Numbered from the stretch's first letter, positions 42,700-51,928 are shown. The stretch is DNA of 64,000 nucleotides from Scybalousia_A sp052170555 (GCA_052170555.1 JBQNAI010000003.1:1-64000), one strand, 5' to 3'. Notes: generated by a model not told the origin, from the sequence alone. A program made the numbers and translations.

Positions 42700-44106
42700 A
42701 TGGAAACAATTAAAAGAATAGAGATAAAAGAGCTTTTTTGTGAAAAAGCAAAGTCTTTGATTGGACAGTATGTTAAAGTAAAAGGATGGGTAAGGACGAA
42801 GAGAGGCAACAAAAATGTAGTATTTATTGCATTAAACGATGGTAGTACAATAAAAAATATTCAAATTGTTGCGGAGGTTTTACACTTTTCAGAAGAAAAA
42901 TTGAAAATGATAACCACAGGTGCCTGTATATGTGCAGATGGTATATTAGTTGAGTCTATGGGCAAAGGACAAAGCGTAGAGATTCAAGCAAAACAAATAG
43001 AGATTTATGGACTTGCAGACGTAGAAACCTATCCATTACAAAAAAAAGGACATACGTTGGAATTTCTAAGAGAGATTGCTCACCTGCGACCTCGTACTAA
43101 TACATTCAGTGCTGTTTTGCGTATTCGTCATCATATGGCATTCGCCATACATAAATATTTCAACGATAAGGGTTTTTTCTATTGGCATTCTCCTATTGTG
43201 ACAGCGTCAGACTGTGAAGGGGCTGGTGAGATGTTTCAAGTAACTACTTTGGATTTGACTACTGTTCCTAAGAATGAACAAGGCAAGATTGATTACAGCA
43301 AAGATTTTTTTGGACAAAGTACATTTTTGACAGTATCCGGACAGTTAGAAGGAGAACTAGGAGCCACTTCCATTGGAAAGATATATACTTTTGGTCCAAC
43401 ATTTAGAGCAGAGAATAGCAATACACCTCGCCATTTGTCGGAATTTTGGATGATTGAGCCTGAAATGGCATTTTATGACATAAATGACAATATGGATTTG
43501 GCAGAAGATTTTATCAAATATTTGGTTCGTTATGCTCTTGATAATTGCAAAGATGATATTTCGTTCCTTAACGATATGTACGACAAAGGTCTTACTGCTC
43601 GTTTGGAGAGCGTATTACAAGAATCCTTTATTCGTCTTCCTTATACACAGGCCATCGATATTCTTTCTCATAGCAATCAAAATTTTGAGGCTCCCGTTTG
43701 CTGGGGTATGGATTTACAAAGCGAACACGAGAGATATTTGGTAGAAAAACACTTTAAATGCCCAGTAATCTTAATTGATTGGCCCAAAGAAATCAAATCT
43801 TTCTATATGAAACAGAATGAAGATGGAAAAACTGTCAGGGGTATGGATGTTTTATTTCCACAAATTGGGGAGATTATAGGAGGTAGTGAAAGGGAAGCTG
43901 ACTATAATAAACTTGTTTTTCGTATGCAAGAACTTGAGATGAATATAAAACACTACCAATGGTATCTTGATACGCGTAGATTTGGTACTGCTCCTCACAG
44001 TGGCTTTGGTTTAGGTTTTGAAAGGCTACTTTTATTTGTTACTGGTATGAGTAATATACGTGATGTGATACCTTTCCCTCGTTTTCCTAAGAATGCTACA
44101 TTTTAA
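42700..44106 (+). CDS. asnS: asparaginyl-tRNA synthetase
   Basis: This class IIb synthetase charges tRNA-Asn. The N-terminal OB fold (VKVKGWVRTKRGNKNVVFIAL) binds the anticodon. The catalytic domain shows motif 2 TFRAENSNTPRHLSEFWMIE and motif 3 SGFGLGFERLLLFVTG. Its 468 residues match the bacterial enzyme. It follows the guanylyltransferase gene by 86 bp and is followed by rpoN after 92 bp. Confidence 0.95.
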   Translation: METIKRIEIKELFCEKAKSLIGQYVKVKGWVRTKRGNKNVVFIALNDGSTIKNIQIVAEVLHFSEEKLKMITTGACICADGILVESMGKGQSVEIQAKQIEIYGLADVETYPLQKKGHTLEFLREIAHLRPRTNTFSAVLRIRHHMAFAIHKYFNDKGFFYWHSPIVTASDCEGAGEMFQVTTLDLTTVPKNEQGKIDYSKDFFGQSTFLTVSGQLEGELGATSIGKIYTFGPTFRAENSNTPRHLSEFWMIEPEMAFYDINDNMDLAEDFIKYLVRYALDNCKDDISFLNDMYDKGLTARLESVLQESFIRLPYTQAIDILSHSNQNFEAPVCWGMDLQSEHERYLVEKHFKCPVILIDWPKEIKSFYMKQNEDGKTVRGMDVLFPQIGEIIGGSEREADYNKLVFRMQELEMNIKHYQWYLDTRRFGTAPHSGFGLGFERLLLFVTGMSNIRDVIPFPRFPKNATF

Positions 44107-44198
44107 TTTGTAATATTAATCATTGAATATACAATACTAAGTAATAGATTAAACAAAAATACAATATTTGTCATATTCAATCTAAATAAATTTATGCT

Positions 44199-45599
44199 AT
44201 GGTATCGAATTCTCTAACAACAAAAATACACCAAAGGTTTGCACCGTCTCAAATTCAGTATATAAAACTGTTGCAATTACCATCATCTCAGTTGGAGGAC
44301 AGAATAAAGGAAGAGATTGAAAAAAATCCGTTGTTAGAAGAACAAGAAAAGAAAGAAGAGTCGCTGGAAATTCCTCAAATAAAGACAGATACTAATGGCA
44401 GAGTGAGAACAAAGAATACGGAAAAGAAAACAGAACAATTCAAAGTTGATCCTGGTTCATTCAATTCACAAGAAGCCTCTATGTATGAGAACCTTATGGA
44501 ACAATTAGGTCTGATAAATTTAACCGAAATAGAATACGAGATAGGCAAAGAGATAATTGGTAACATTAATGACAATGGTTATCTCACCAGAACAACCGAT
44601 GCGATTGCTGATGATTATTTTTTTTCACACTCAACAGAGATATCACAAAAACAAGTTGAACAAATATTGCATATAATACAGAGTTTTGAGCCATCAGGTG
44701 TAGGTGCAAGAAGCCTCAAAGAGTGTTTAACGTTACAAATACAACGAACAAAAATCCAGGGCAAAGAAATAGAAATCGCAAAACAAATAATATTGGATGA
44801 ACGTTTGTTCGAAATGTTTAAAAATAAGCAGTATGTAGCTTTACTCGGCAGATTGTCTTGTTCAAAAGAGGAATTAGAAAAAGCAGAACGTATAATACGC
44901 CAGCTCAATCCCAAACCCTATTCGGGAAGTGAAGGAGTATATGAAAATATATATGTAACGCCAGACTTTCTGATGTGGAATAATGGGGGGAATATTGAAT
45001 TCAAATTAACTAAAACATTTGATAAGAGTGTGAAATTGTCGTCGCATTATGTAAATATGTTAGATAGTTTGAACGATAATAAATTGAAAAAAGAAAATCA
45101 AGATGCTATTGCATTTATCAAAGAACGCATGGAAGCAGCAAATGAATTTATATTGGCCCTCCAACATAGAGATGAAACACTGACCGAGGTTATGTCTGCA
45201 ATAATTAAATTCAATTATGCATATTTTCTTGATGGAGATATAACCAAGCTAAAACCTATGCGGTTGATGGATATAGCACAAATGACAAATAATGATATTT
45301 CAACCATATCAAGATTTGCTTCCCAAAAGTATATACAAACACATTTCGGTCTTTATCAAATTAAAAAGTTTTTCTCACATGCTGTAGAAGACAAAGAAGG
45401 TAACCAGATATCTTCTGATACTATTAAAGACACTATCACAGAAATTATTGCTAATGAAAACAAACAAAAACCATATACTGACGATAGATTGGTGGATATT
45501 CTAAAAAAGGAAGGTTATCCGATTGCAAGGAGGACTGTTGCGAAATACAGAGAAATGTTGAACATTCCTGTCGCACGATTGCGTAAAACCATTTCTTAA
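44199..45599 (+). CDS. rpoN: RNA polymerase sigma-54 factor
   Basis: Sigma-54 directs polymerase to -24/-12 promoters, which require an AAA+ activator. Region I has QIQYIKLLQLPSSQLEDRI, the core-binding domain follows, and the C-terminal RpoN box is visible in IARRTVAKYREML. Length is 466 residues. Its activator partner could be the response regulator at 10 kb. I found no convincing -24/-12 element (TGGCAC-N5-TTGCA) upstream of genes in this window. Confidence 0.95.
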   Translation: MVSNSLTTKIHQRFAPSQIQYIKLLQLPSSQLEDRIKEEIEKNPLLEEQEKKEESLEIPQIKTDTNGRVRTKNTEKKTEQFKVDPGSFNSQEASMYENLMEQLGLINLTEIEYEIGKEIIGNINDNGYLTRTTDAIADDYFFSHSTEISQKQVEQILHIIQSFEPSGVGARSLKECLTLQIQRTKIQGKEIEIAKQIILDERLFEMFKNKQYVALLGRLSCSKEELEKAERIIRQLNPKPYSGSEGVYENIYVTPDFLMWNNGGNIEFKLTKTFDKSVKLSSHYVNMLDSLNDNKLKKENQDAIAFIKERMEAANEFILALQHRDETLTEVMSAIIKFNYAYFLDGDITKLKPMRLMDIAQMTNNDISTISRFASQKYIQTHFGLYQIKKFFSHAVEDKEGNQISSDTIKDTITEIIANENKQKPYTDDRLVDILKKEGYPIARRTVAKYREMLNIPVARLRKTIS

Positions 45600-45614
45600 T
45601 ATATTGTCTTGATT

Positions 45615-46226
45615 ATGATATTATCATCATTAGAAAAAGTCTTTGCTGCTATTTTTAGTCTGATGTTCAATTCCCTGACCTTACCATCACTACTTTTTGT
45701 GCTGAGTGCTTGTCTTATACCCATCAATAGGTTTTATTTCTATCTATCTTTTGAATCGTTTGCGTTAATCCTGCTAATGTTTGTCTTTTTCACTACGATA
45801 GTACCATTTTTGTATTTATTGCACCAAAAAAAACAACAAATTGGGATATCCGTTAGAGAATTACTTATTTTCAATCTAATTCTAAATGTTATAAATTTTA
45901 TTTTTATACGCACCTTTGCGGATACCACCATATATCTTTTGACGTTGAATTCTTTCATTATAACATTTATTTCCTTAGGGTTAATGATTATTGAGACATA
46001 TTTGACGGAAGTAAGCGTGCATTCCACTGTTGCTCAAACTCTTGCTTTATTTATTTGGATACATTCATTCCCCAAATCTTTCTTTTTGACAAGTGTTACT
46101 CTGTTATCCTTAGGATTGGTGTTATCCTTACTAATTGCAGTACAAAAATCAACATTAAAAAAATCTATTATCGGACTAATTACATCCATAATTACAACTG
46201 TTATTTATGCCTTGGTATTAAGATGA
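45615..46226 (+). CDS. multi-spanning membrane protein of unknown function
   Basis: I recognise no family with certainty. The 203-residue protein has six or seven hydrophobic segments, and PINRFYFYLSFESFALILL near residue 37 hints at small phosphatase-like membrane proteins without any catalytic motif. ATG 45615 is preferred to the in-frame TTG at 45609. It lies 15 bp after rpoN, and its stop overlaps the start of the M23 peptidase gene (ATGA), so three genes appear to be one transcript. Confidence 0.7.
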   Translation: MILSSLEKVFAAIFSLMFNSLTLPSLLFVLSACLIPINRFYFYLSFESFALILLMFVFFTTIVPFLYLLHQKKQQIGISVRELLIFNLILNVINFIFIRTFADTTIYLLTLNSFIITFISLGLMIIETYLTEVSVHSTVAQTLALFIWIHSFPKSFFLTSVTLLSLGLVLSLLIAVQKSTLKKSIIGLITSIITTVIYALVLR

Positions 46227-47398
46227 AATATTATGTAAAACACATATTACTAATTATCATTATATATTCATATTGCAATAATGTGATAGCACAAAACTAT
46301 AATTCAACAATACAAGAAGACAAAAGAACTCGCAATAGACGTATTGCGGATTCGTTGTATTATGTACATACAATAAAAAAACAAGAAGACAGTATCAAAA
46401 ATATTAGAATACAAAATTTGGAAATAGAAAACAAAAAAATAAAGTCCCACAATAAAAAATCAGAGTCCCACAACAATTTACTATTGTCCCAAAAGGATAC
46501 TATGTCTGCGAAATTAATACCAAAACATTGTGATAGTGATATTCCAAGTACAACATTATATCAAAATACTTGGTTTTCTGAGAAAGTTAAATCTCAGAAA
46601 GTTTCGCTTAAAGATATACCAGACGAAATTACAATTAGACTTTGTGGTAAAAGGGGAACAGATAATTTTTGTTTCCCTTACAAAGGCATTAAAACATCCG
46701 GATACGGTTGGCGTTGGGGGAAACCTCATAACGGTATTGATATAGCTCTGAGAACCGGCGATTGCATTTATGCGGCTTTTGATGGTGTTGTTAGGGTTGC
46801 AAAATACAATGGCGGTTATGGTAATATGGTTCTTATCCGACATTACAACAATTTGGAAACTCTTTATGGACATATGTCAGAGATTAAGGTAAAAGTTGGA
46901 CAAAAGGTAAAAGCAGGGGATATTATCGGCTTAGGAGGTTCTACCGGTAATTCTACTGGACCACATCTACACTTTGAGTGCCGTCTGCTTTATGCTTGTT
47001 TTGATCCCGAATGGATAGTTGATATGAAAAAATACAACTTAAAAACTAAGCTTGTTAGGATAGATAAATCATATTTTGGTATTTCTGCTTCTCAAACAGC
47101 ACAGGATAAAAAAGAATATATGACTAAACTGACAAAAGTCAATAAACTGTTGGATGGTACCAAATATATATCGGAAAAAGAATTAAATAAAATGATTTCT
47201 ATCAAAGAACAAGAAGCTAATCAACCTGTTAAGATTAATAATGAAGATAAAAGTACATGGAGATATTATAAAATAAAAGACGAAGACTCGCTTGAAGATA
47301 TTAGTAAACGTTTTAATATACAGATTGACGACCTTGTAAAGATTAACAACCTAAAAGATAATAATCTCAGAGTAGGTCAAAGGATTAGGGTAAGATAA
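46223..47398 (+). CDS. secreted M23 peptidase with C-terminal LysM domain
   Basis: This is a zinc endopeptidase acting on peptidoglycan cross-links. ATG 46223, overlapping the previous stop by four bases, gives MKYYVKHILLIIIIYSYC with a signal peptide. Residues about 40-95 are Lys/Glu/Asn-rich heptads (SHNKKSE, SHNNLLL), encoded by a 21-bp array. The M23 domain follows with HNGIDIALRTGD and HLHFE, the H-x-H metal ligands. A LysM repeat closes the protein (YYKIKDEDSLEDISKRFNIQ). The open frame extends upstream to 46055, but that part lies in another gene and is rejected. Confidence 0.92.
   Translation: MKYYVKHILLIIIIYSYCNNVIAQNYNSTIQEDKRTRNRRIADSLYYVHTIKKQEDSIKNIRIQNLEIENKKIKSHNKKSESHNNLLLSQKDTMSAKLIPKHCDSDIPSTTLYQNTWFSEKVKSQKVSLKDIPDEITIRLCGKRGTDNFCFPYKGIKTSGYGWRWGKPHNGIDIALRTGDCIYAAFDGVVRVAKYNGGYGNMVLIRHYNNLETLYGHMSEIKVKVGQKVKAGDIIGLGGSTGNSTGPHLHFECRLLYACFDPEWIVDMKKYNLKTKLVRIDKSYFGISASQTAQDKKEYMTKLTKVNKLLDGTKYISEKELNKMISIKEQEANQPVKINNEDKSTWRYYKIKDEDSLEDISKRFNIQIDDLVKINNLKDNNLRVGQRIRVR
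46444..46506. repeat. 21-bp array inside the M23 peptidase gene
   Basis: GTCCCACAA begins at 46444 and 46465, GTCCCAAAA at 46486, and GTC again at 46504. The unit GTCCCACAACAATTTACTAT closely resembles the intergenic units at 41.2 kb. In the reading frame it encodes seven-residue repeats beginning SHN/SQK. This is a coding copy of the dispersed family. Confidence 0.75.
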
Positions 47399-47423
47399 AA
47401 ATAACATAAAATAAATAAAAAAG

Positions 47424-47900
47424 ATGTCTAGTGAATTAAAAAATTTATCGTCTTATAATAAAAACGATGTCCCTTCGGGAGAAAAATACTCCTTTGGAAT
47501 AGTTGTTTCCGATTGGAATGACGAGATTACATACAAATTACTTGAAGGAGCAATAAATACACTATTGGAGAACGCAACGGACGAAAAAGATATTTTAATA
47601 GAACATGTTCCCGGAGCTTTTGAATTACCTTATGGGACAAAAGTACTAATAGATAGGAAAAAATTTGATGCTATAATCTGTTTGGGTTGTATCATCAAGG
47701 GAGAAACACCTCATTTTGATTTTATTGCCGATGCTGTTGCCCATGGTATAATGAAAGTTTCATTAGAGGAGGAGATTCCGGTAATATTTGGTGTACTTAC
47801 AACCAACAACATAGAACAAGCCAGAGAGAGAAGCGGAGGTAAATTCGGAAATAAAGGAGTAGAGGCGGCAATTACTGCACTTAAAATGGCAGATTTGTAA
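47424..47900 (+). CDS. ribH: 6,7-dimethyl-8-ribityllumazine synthase
   Basis: RibH makes lumazine, the last riboflavin precursor, from a pyrimidine and a butanone phosphate. VSDWNDEITYKLLEGA, VPGAFELPYGTK, LGCIIKGETPHFDFIADA (with the catalytic His) and VIFGVLTTNN are family motifs. Length is 158 residues. It is 25 bp after the M23 gene. The restriction-modification genes start 45 bp downstream. Confidence 0.95.
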   Translation: MSSELKNLSSYNKNDVPSGEKYSFGIVVSDWNDEITYKLLEGAINTLLENATDEKDILIEHVPGAFELPYGTKVLIDRKKFDAIICLGCIIKGETPHFDFIADAVAHGIMKVSLEEEIPVIFGVLTTNNIEQARERSGGKFGNKGVEAAITALKMADL

Positions 47901-47945
47901 TTATTCTTCTATCTATAGAGAACAATACTAAGTATATCCTTATAT

Positions 47946-48863
47946 ATGACAAGCAAACAAGCAAAACCTTTCGTTAAGTGGGCAGGTGGCAAAACTCAAT
48001 TGATAAAAGAAATAGAAAAAATGCTGCCTGAATGGATTTCTACATCAAAAGAAATTACTTATGTTGAACCATTTATAGGCGGTGGGGCTGTTCTGTTTTG
48101 GTTGTTGCAACAATATCCTAATATTAAGCGTGCTGTTATCAATGATATTAACAAAGATTTGATTGGAGTTTATAAAACAATTCAGCATAATCCGAAAGAA
48201 TTGATTGCTTTACTCAAAACAATAGAATCAAATTACATTTCCAAACAATCAGAAGAGAGAAAAGAGTATTTTTTGCAACAAAGAAATAAATTCAATTCAA
48301 AAGTTGGTGATGTAATTTCAAGCTCTGCTTTGTTCATATTCCTAAATAGGACTTGTTTTAACGGACTATACCGTGTCAATAGCAAAGGAGAATTTAATGT
48401 TCCCCATGGAAAATATGCTAATCCCAAAATTTGCGATGAGGAAAACATATTTGCTTGTCATGAATTGTTGAAAAAAGTTGAGATATTGCAAGGAGATTTT
48501 CTCCAGACTTTGAAATATGCAGGTAAGAATACATTCTATTATCTTGATCCGCCATATAAACCAATTGCAACTACATCTTCTTTTACCGCATACTCAAAAG
48601 AGAATTTTGATGACGAGGATCAAATTCGTTTGAACAAATTCTGTGATAAAATCTCGTCAAAGGGCAGTTTGTTTGTATTGAGTAATTCTGATGTGAATAC
48701 AGAACAAAAAAAGGATATGTTTTTTGATGAATTGTATTCTGCATATCACATTCGCAGAGTGTCAGCAAACAGAATGATAAACTCTATTGCTTCTAAGCGT
48801 GGGGCATTAAACGAACTTATGATAAGCAATAATAAAAGTAGTACGACATATCAACATATTTAA
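47946..48863 (+). CDS. Dam-like DNA adenine N6-methyltransferase (D12 class)
   Basis: This alpha-class methylase is similar to Dam and M1.DpnII/MboI. The SAM-binding motif is FVKWAGGKTQLI (residues 9-20), YVEPFIGGGAVLFWL follows, and the catalytic DPPY is at 201-204. Most members with this sequence methylate adenine in GATC, and that specificity is likely but not provable here. It is the first of three restriction-modification genes; the endonuclease gene starts 15 bp later. Confidence 0.9.
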   Translation: MTSKQAKPFVKWAGGKTQLIKEIEKMLPEWISTSKEITYVEPFIGGGAVLFWLLQQYPNIKRAVINDINKDLIGVYKTIQHNPKELIALLKTIESNYISKQSEERKEYFLQQRNKFNSKVGDVISSSALFIFLNRTCFNGLYRVNSKGEFNVPHGKYANPKICDEENIFACHELLKKVEILQGDFLQTLKYAGKNTFYYLDPPYKPIATTSSFTAYSKENFDDEDQIRLNKFCDKISSKGSLFVLSNSDVNTEQKKDMFFDELYSAYHIRRVSANRMINSIASKRGALNELMISNNKSSTTYQHI

Positions 48864-48878
48864 AACACTTAGCAAACT

Positions 48879-49406
48879 ATGATTTACAAAGGTATAGGTG
48901 GCGGTAACACAAAAACAGGACTTATTTTTGAAGGAAAAGTTGATTTGGCTACATTTTTGAATAGCCAACAGGGATATGAAGTAAAGGAAACTTATGTTTA
49001 TTATAAAAATGACTTAGTTGCTCGCCTGTTTAAGAAACATAAACTTTATAGGTTTTTAGAATCTGAAAATATTGATTGGAAAAAACATATTTCGAAGAAA
49101 CTTCTACCAGATGATTGCATATATGTGATTGTCAATAACACTGTTTTTATTATTGAGGTCAAACATCAACAAGTTGCGGGCAGTGTTGATGAGAAACTTC
49201 AGACATGTGATTTCAAGAAAAAGCAATATATGAAACTTTTCTCCGAACTAAATTATAAGGTTGAGTACATTTATATCCTTGATGATTGGTTTAAAGATGC
49301 ACAATACAAAGATGTGTTAGACTATATCATAAGTGTAGGCTGCCATTACTATTTTAAATATATTCCCTTATATGAATTAGGACTTCCTGTGCCACAAAAT
49401 GAGTAG
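48879..49406 (+). CDS. PD-(D/E)xK type II restriction endonuclease
   Basis: The 175-residue protein has the catalytic core P77-D78 ... E93-V-K95 (PDDCIYVIVNNTVFIIEVKH) and an N-terminal GGNTKTGLIFEGKVDLATF segment. It lies between two adenine methylases, as the nuclease does in MboI/DpnII-type systems, but it is much shorter than DpnII endonuclease (288 residues) and need not be its homologue. It should cut DNA unmethylated at the site of the flanking methylases. Its stop codon overlaps the next start by eight bases. Confidence 0.82.
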   Translation: MIYKGIGGGNTKTGLIFEGKVDLATFLNSQQGYEVKETYVYYKNDLVARLFKKHKLYRFLESENIDWKKHISKKLLPDDCIYVIVNNTVFIIEVKHQQVAGSVDEKLQTCDFKKKQYMKLFSELNYKVEYIYILDDWFKDAQYKDVLDYIISVGCHYYFKYIPLYELGLPVPQNE

Positions 49407-50208
49407 AATTACTCCATTTTTTAAATCCAATGACGAAAATTTTACCTTATTGCAAGGTGATAGTTTGAAATTATTAAAAGATTTTGATTTCAAATTTGAT
49501 ATGATTTTTGCCGATCCTCCATATTTTCTCTCCAATAACGGAATTACTTGTCTGAATGGTAGAGTTGCAAGTGTTAATAAAGGAGATTGGGATAAGGGAG
49601 GCTCAATAGAATATGTTAATTTCTTTAATAAAGAGTGGATTTCCTTATGTCGTGAGAAATTAAAGGAAGACAGTACTATTTGGATTAGTGGAACGTATCA
49701 TAATATCTTTTCTGTTGCAAATGTTTTGACTGAATTAAATTTTAAGATCTTAAATGTCATTACTTGGGCTAAAACAAATCCACCTGTTAACATAACTTGT
49801 CGGTATTTTACTTATTCTTCCGAATTTATTATTTGGGCTCGTAAAAATAAATCCACACCTCACTACTTCAATTATGAGAAAATGAAAGAATTAAATAAGG
49901 GAAAACAAATGAAAGATGTGTGGTCATTGCCTGCAATTGCTACTTGGGAAAAGACTTTTGGCAAACACCCAACACAAAAACCATTAAGATTGTTGTCTCA
50001 TATAATATTAGCATCAACAAAAAAGAACGCATGGATTTTAGATCCGTTTTCAGGCAGTGCAACTACGGGAATAGCCGCTGCTCTTTCGAACAGAAAATAT
50101 TTAGGTATAGAACAAGAACAATCTTTTTTGGAGTTAAGCCAATCAAGATACGAACAAATTTTAGATAAAGAGGTAAGACAAACATTTTTAGAAAAAATAT
50201 TAAATTAG
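49399..50208 (+). CDS. beta-class DNA adenine methyltransferase (DpnA-like)
   Basis: The catalytic DPPY motif (residues 39-42) comes before the SAM-binding motif ILDPFSGSATTGIAA near the C-terminus, the beta-class order. DpnA-type second methylases of GATC systems have this architecture and can act on single-stranded DNA in DpnII. The gene begins inside the endonuclease gene, so the two are translationally coupled. The fmt start is only three bases after its stop. Confidence 0.9.
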   Translation: MSRITPFFKSNDENFTLLQGDSLKLLKDFDFKFDMIFADPPYFLSNNGITCLNGRVASVNKGDWDKGGSIEYVNFFNKEWISLCREKLKEDSTIWISGTYHNIFSVANVLTELNFKILNVITWAKTNPPVNITCRYFTYSSEFIIWARKNKSTPHYFNYEKMKELNKGKQMKDVWSLPAIATWEKTFGKHPTQKPLRLLSHIILASTKKNAWILDPFSGSATTGIAAALSNRKYLGIEQEQSFLELSQSRYEQILDKEVRQTFLEKILN

Positions 50209-50211
50209 TTT

Positions 50212-51174
50212 ATGGAGGCGAGGAAATTGAAGATTGTGTTTTTCGGAACACCTGAAATAGCGGCAATAGAATTGGAACATTTAACCCAATCAGGGTTTAA
50301 TGTCGTAGGAGTTATTACTAATATAGACAAACCGCAAGGTAGAGGTAAGCGACTAACATCTTGTGAAGTGAAACTCAAAGCCGAAGAATTGGGTTTAAAG
50401 ATACTGCAACCTGTTAGTATGAAAGATGAGAATTTTATAAATGAATTGAAAAATCTCAATGCTGATGTATTCGTTGTCGTTGCCTTTCGTATGATGCCAA
50501 AAATTGTTTATTCTATGCCAAAATTAGGTACATTCAATTTGCATACATCACTATTGCCGCAATATAGAGGTGCAGCCCCAATAAATTGGGCTATAATCAA
50601 TGGAGAGAAAACTACAGGCATAACGACTTTTTTGCTAAACGACCAGATAGATTGCGGAGAAATTCTTTTGCAACAACAAATTGCAATAACAGATACAATG
50701 ACTGCTGAAGAATTGTACAACGATATGGCTCAAAAGGGCAAGAAACTTATTACTGATACTCTTGAAATTTTGGCAAATGGTGAGTACAAAACCTTAAAAC
50801 AAGATTTGAAAGGTCCAAGTAAGAGTGCTCCAAAGATTTTTAAACAAGATACCTATATAAATTGGGAACAAAATACCGAAAATATAAGAAATTTCGTTCG
50901 TGGATTGGCACCATATCCATCTGCAAAGGCTAAATTTTATGATACTGAGGCAAAAAAGGAATATGAATTTAAGATATTTGAAGCTAAAATACACAATAAA
51001 TTAATTAAAAAAAACATTGGAAATTTTTGGATTGAAGAAAAATCACATATCTTTGTCCAATGTGCTGATGGGATATTAGAATTAATTGATTTACAATTGA
51101 ATGGAAAAAAAAGAATGAATTCCTCTGAGTTAATAAAAGGATTGAGAATAAATGGAGATTTAAAAAAAATTTAA
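50212..51174 (+). CDS. fmt: methionyl-tRNA formyltransferase
   Basis: Fmt adds a formyl group to initiator Met-tRNA. IVFFGTPEIAAIELEHL, the catalytic NLHTSLLPQYRGAAPINWAI (N, H and later D) and the C-terminal tRNA-binding domain from about residue 205 are diagnostic. Length is 320 residues. It follows the last methylase gene by three bases, so its expression probably depends on read-through from the restriction-modification genes. Confidence 0.95.
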   Translation: MEARKLKIVFFGTPEIAAIELEHLTQSGFNVVGVITNIDKPQGRGKRLTSCEVKLKAEELGLKILQPVSMKDENFINELKNLNADVFVVVAFRMMPKIVYSMPKLGTFNLHTSLLPQYRGAAPINWAIINGEKTTGITTFLLNDQIDCGEILLQQQIAITDTMTAEELYNDMAQKGKKLITDTLEILANGEYKTLKQDLKGPSKSAPKIFKQDTYINWEQNTENIRNFVRGLAPYPSAKAKFYDTEAKKEYEFKIFEAKIHNKLIKKNIGNFWIEEKSHIFVQCADGILELIDLQLNGKKRMNSSELIKGLRINGDLKKI

Positions 51175-51201
51175 TTCTTTTTTGAAAAAAAAATATAAAA
51201 A

Positions 51202-51234
51202 CTTGTAAGACAACCAAAAAATTTTATAAATTTG
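51202..51234 (+). promoter_or_regulatory. promoter of the HU gene
   Basis: CTTG (51202-51205), a 21-nt spacer and TAAATTTG (51227-51234) approximate the Bacteroidota consensus. The leader is about 27 nt. Confidence 0.6.
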
Positions 51235-51267
51235 CAATTGTAAACATTATTAAAATAATTAACGATT

Positions 51268-51555
51268 ATGACAAAGAAAGAATTTGCAGACAGAATGTCT
51301 GAGGTAAGTGGTTTGACAAAAACTGATTCCATGAAAGCTTATGATGCTTTCGTTACAACAGCACAGGACTACTTGATAAAGGGGGAAAGAGTTACTTTGA
51401 TGGGCTTTGGTACCCTTTCTGTTCAAGAAAAACCTGCGAGAACAGCAAGAAATCCTAGAACAGGTGAAACTATCAAAGTAAAGGCAAAGAAAGTTGTGAA
51501 ATTCAAAGCAGGAAAAGAGCTTAGTGAGAACGTAGCATCTAAAAAGAAAAAATAA
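51268..51555 (+). CDS. hup: HU-family DNA-binding protein
   Basis: This histone-like dimer bends and compacts DNA. TKKEFADRMSEVSGLTKTDS opens the helical body. The signature GFGTLSVQEKPARTARNPRT contains the beta-arm with the conserved Pro that intercalates into DNA. The tail is Lys-rich. Length (95 residues) is typical. Promoter and strong terminator make it monocistronic. HU is a reasonable candidate to bind phased repeats, but nothing here shows that it does. Confidence 0.95.
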   Translation: MTKKEFADRMSEVSGLTKTDSMKAYDAFVTTAQDYLIKGERVTLMGFGTLSVQEKPARTARNPRTGETIKVKAKKVVKFKAGKELSENVASKKKK

Positions 51556-51573
51556 TTTCTTTACCTACTTTAA

Positions 51574-51609
51574 TATGGCGGTCAAATTTTGACCGCCATA
51601 TTTTTTTTT
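51574..51609 (+). terminator. strong terminator of the HU gene
   Basis: TATGGCGGTCAAA (51574-51586) and TTTGACCGCCATA (51588-51600) form a perfect 13-bp stem, followed by nine T residues. Confidence 0.92.
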
Positions 51610-51720
51610 GTGAAATTTACAGAGAAATTCAATGTCATAAATCTGGATACTAATTTTGTAAACTCACTCATTTATTTTATCACTAGAGATTATAATTTTT
51701 TCTTCTTAAAAAATATTTTA

Positions 51721-51781
51721 TTTTGGACCGTTTAAAAGTAGTTTTTAGACGGTCTAAAACTAAGTTTTAAACGGTCCAAAA
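51721..51781. repeat. triple palindromic array upstream of the acyl-CoA dehydrogenase
   Basis: TTTTGGACCGTTTAAAA (51721-51737) and TTTTAAACGGTCCAAAA (51765-51781) are perfect inverted copies. Between them lies the self-palindromic TTTTAGACGGTCTAAAA (51743-51759). The three start exactly 22 bp apart, so each could be a dyad operator on the same DNA face. The whole can also fold as a long hairpin. The rest of the 438-bp gap holds the HU terminator and a promoter box. Confidence 0.85.
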
Positions 51782-51920
51782 TAATTTGATATGAAAAAAG
51801 GAAAAATCAAAATGGTTATTTGCAAAAATTATGATATGTTCAATAAAAAATATGTGTATAAAAAACTATACAATTAGAAAAAATATTTAATTTTGTTGTA
51901 CTGTTATGCCAAAATTTTAG

Positions 51921-51928
51921 TAATTTTG
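51921..51928 (+). promoter_or_regulatory. -7 box of the acyl-CoA dehydrogenase gene
   Basis: TAATTTTG matches TAnnTTTG; GTTG lies 22 nt upstream. The leader would be about 60 nt. The palindromic array ends 140 bp upstream of the box. Confidence 0.5.

Noticed and set aside
46055..46222. N-terminal extension of the M23 peptidase frame
   Set aside because: It lies inside the upstream membrane protein gene; ATG 46223 gives a proper signal peptide and the four-base ATGA overlap.
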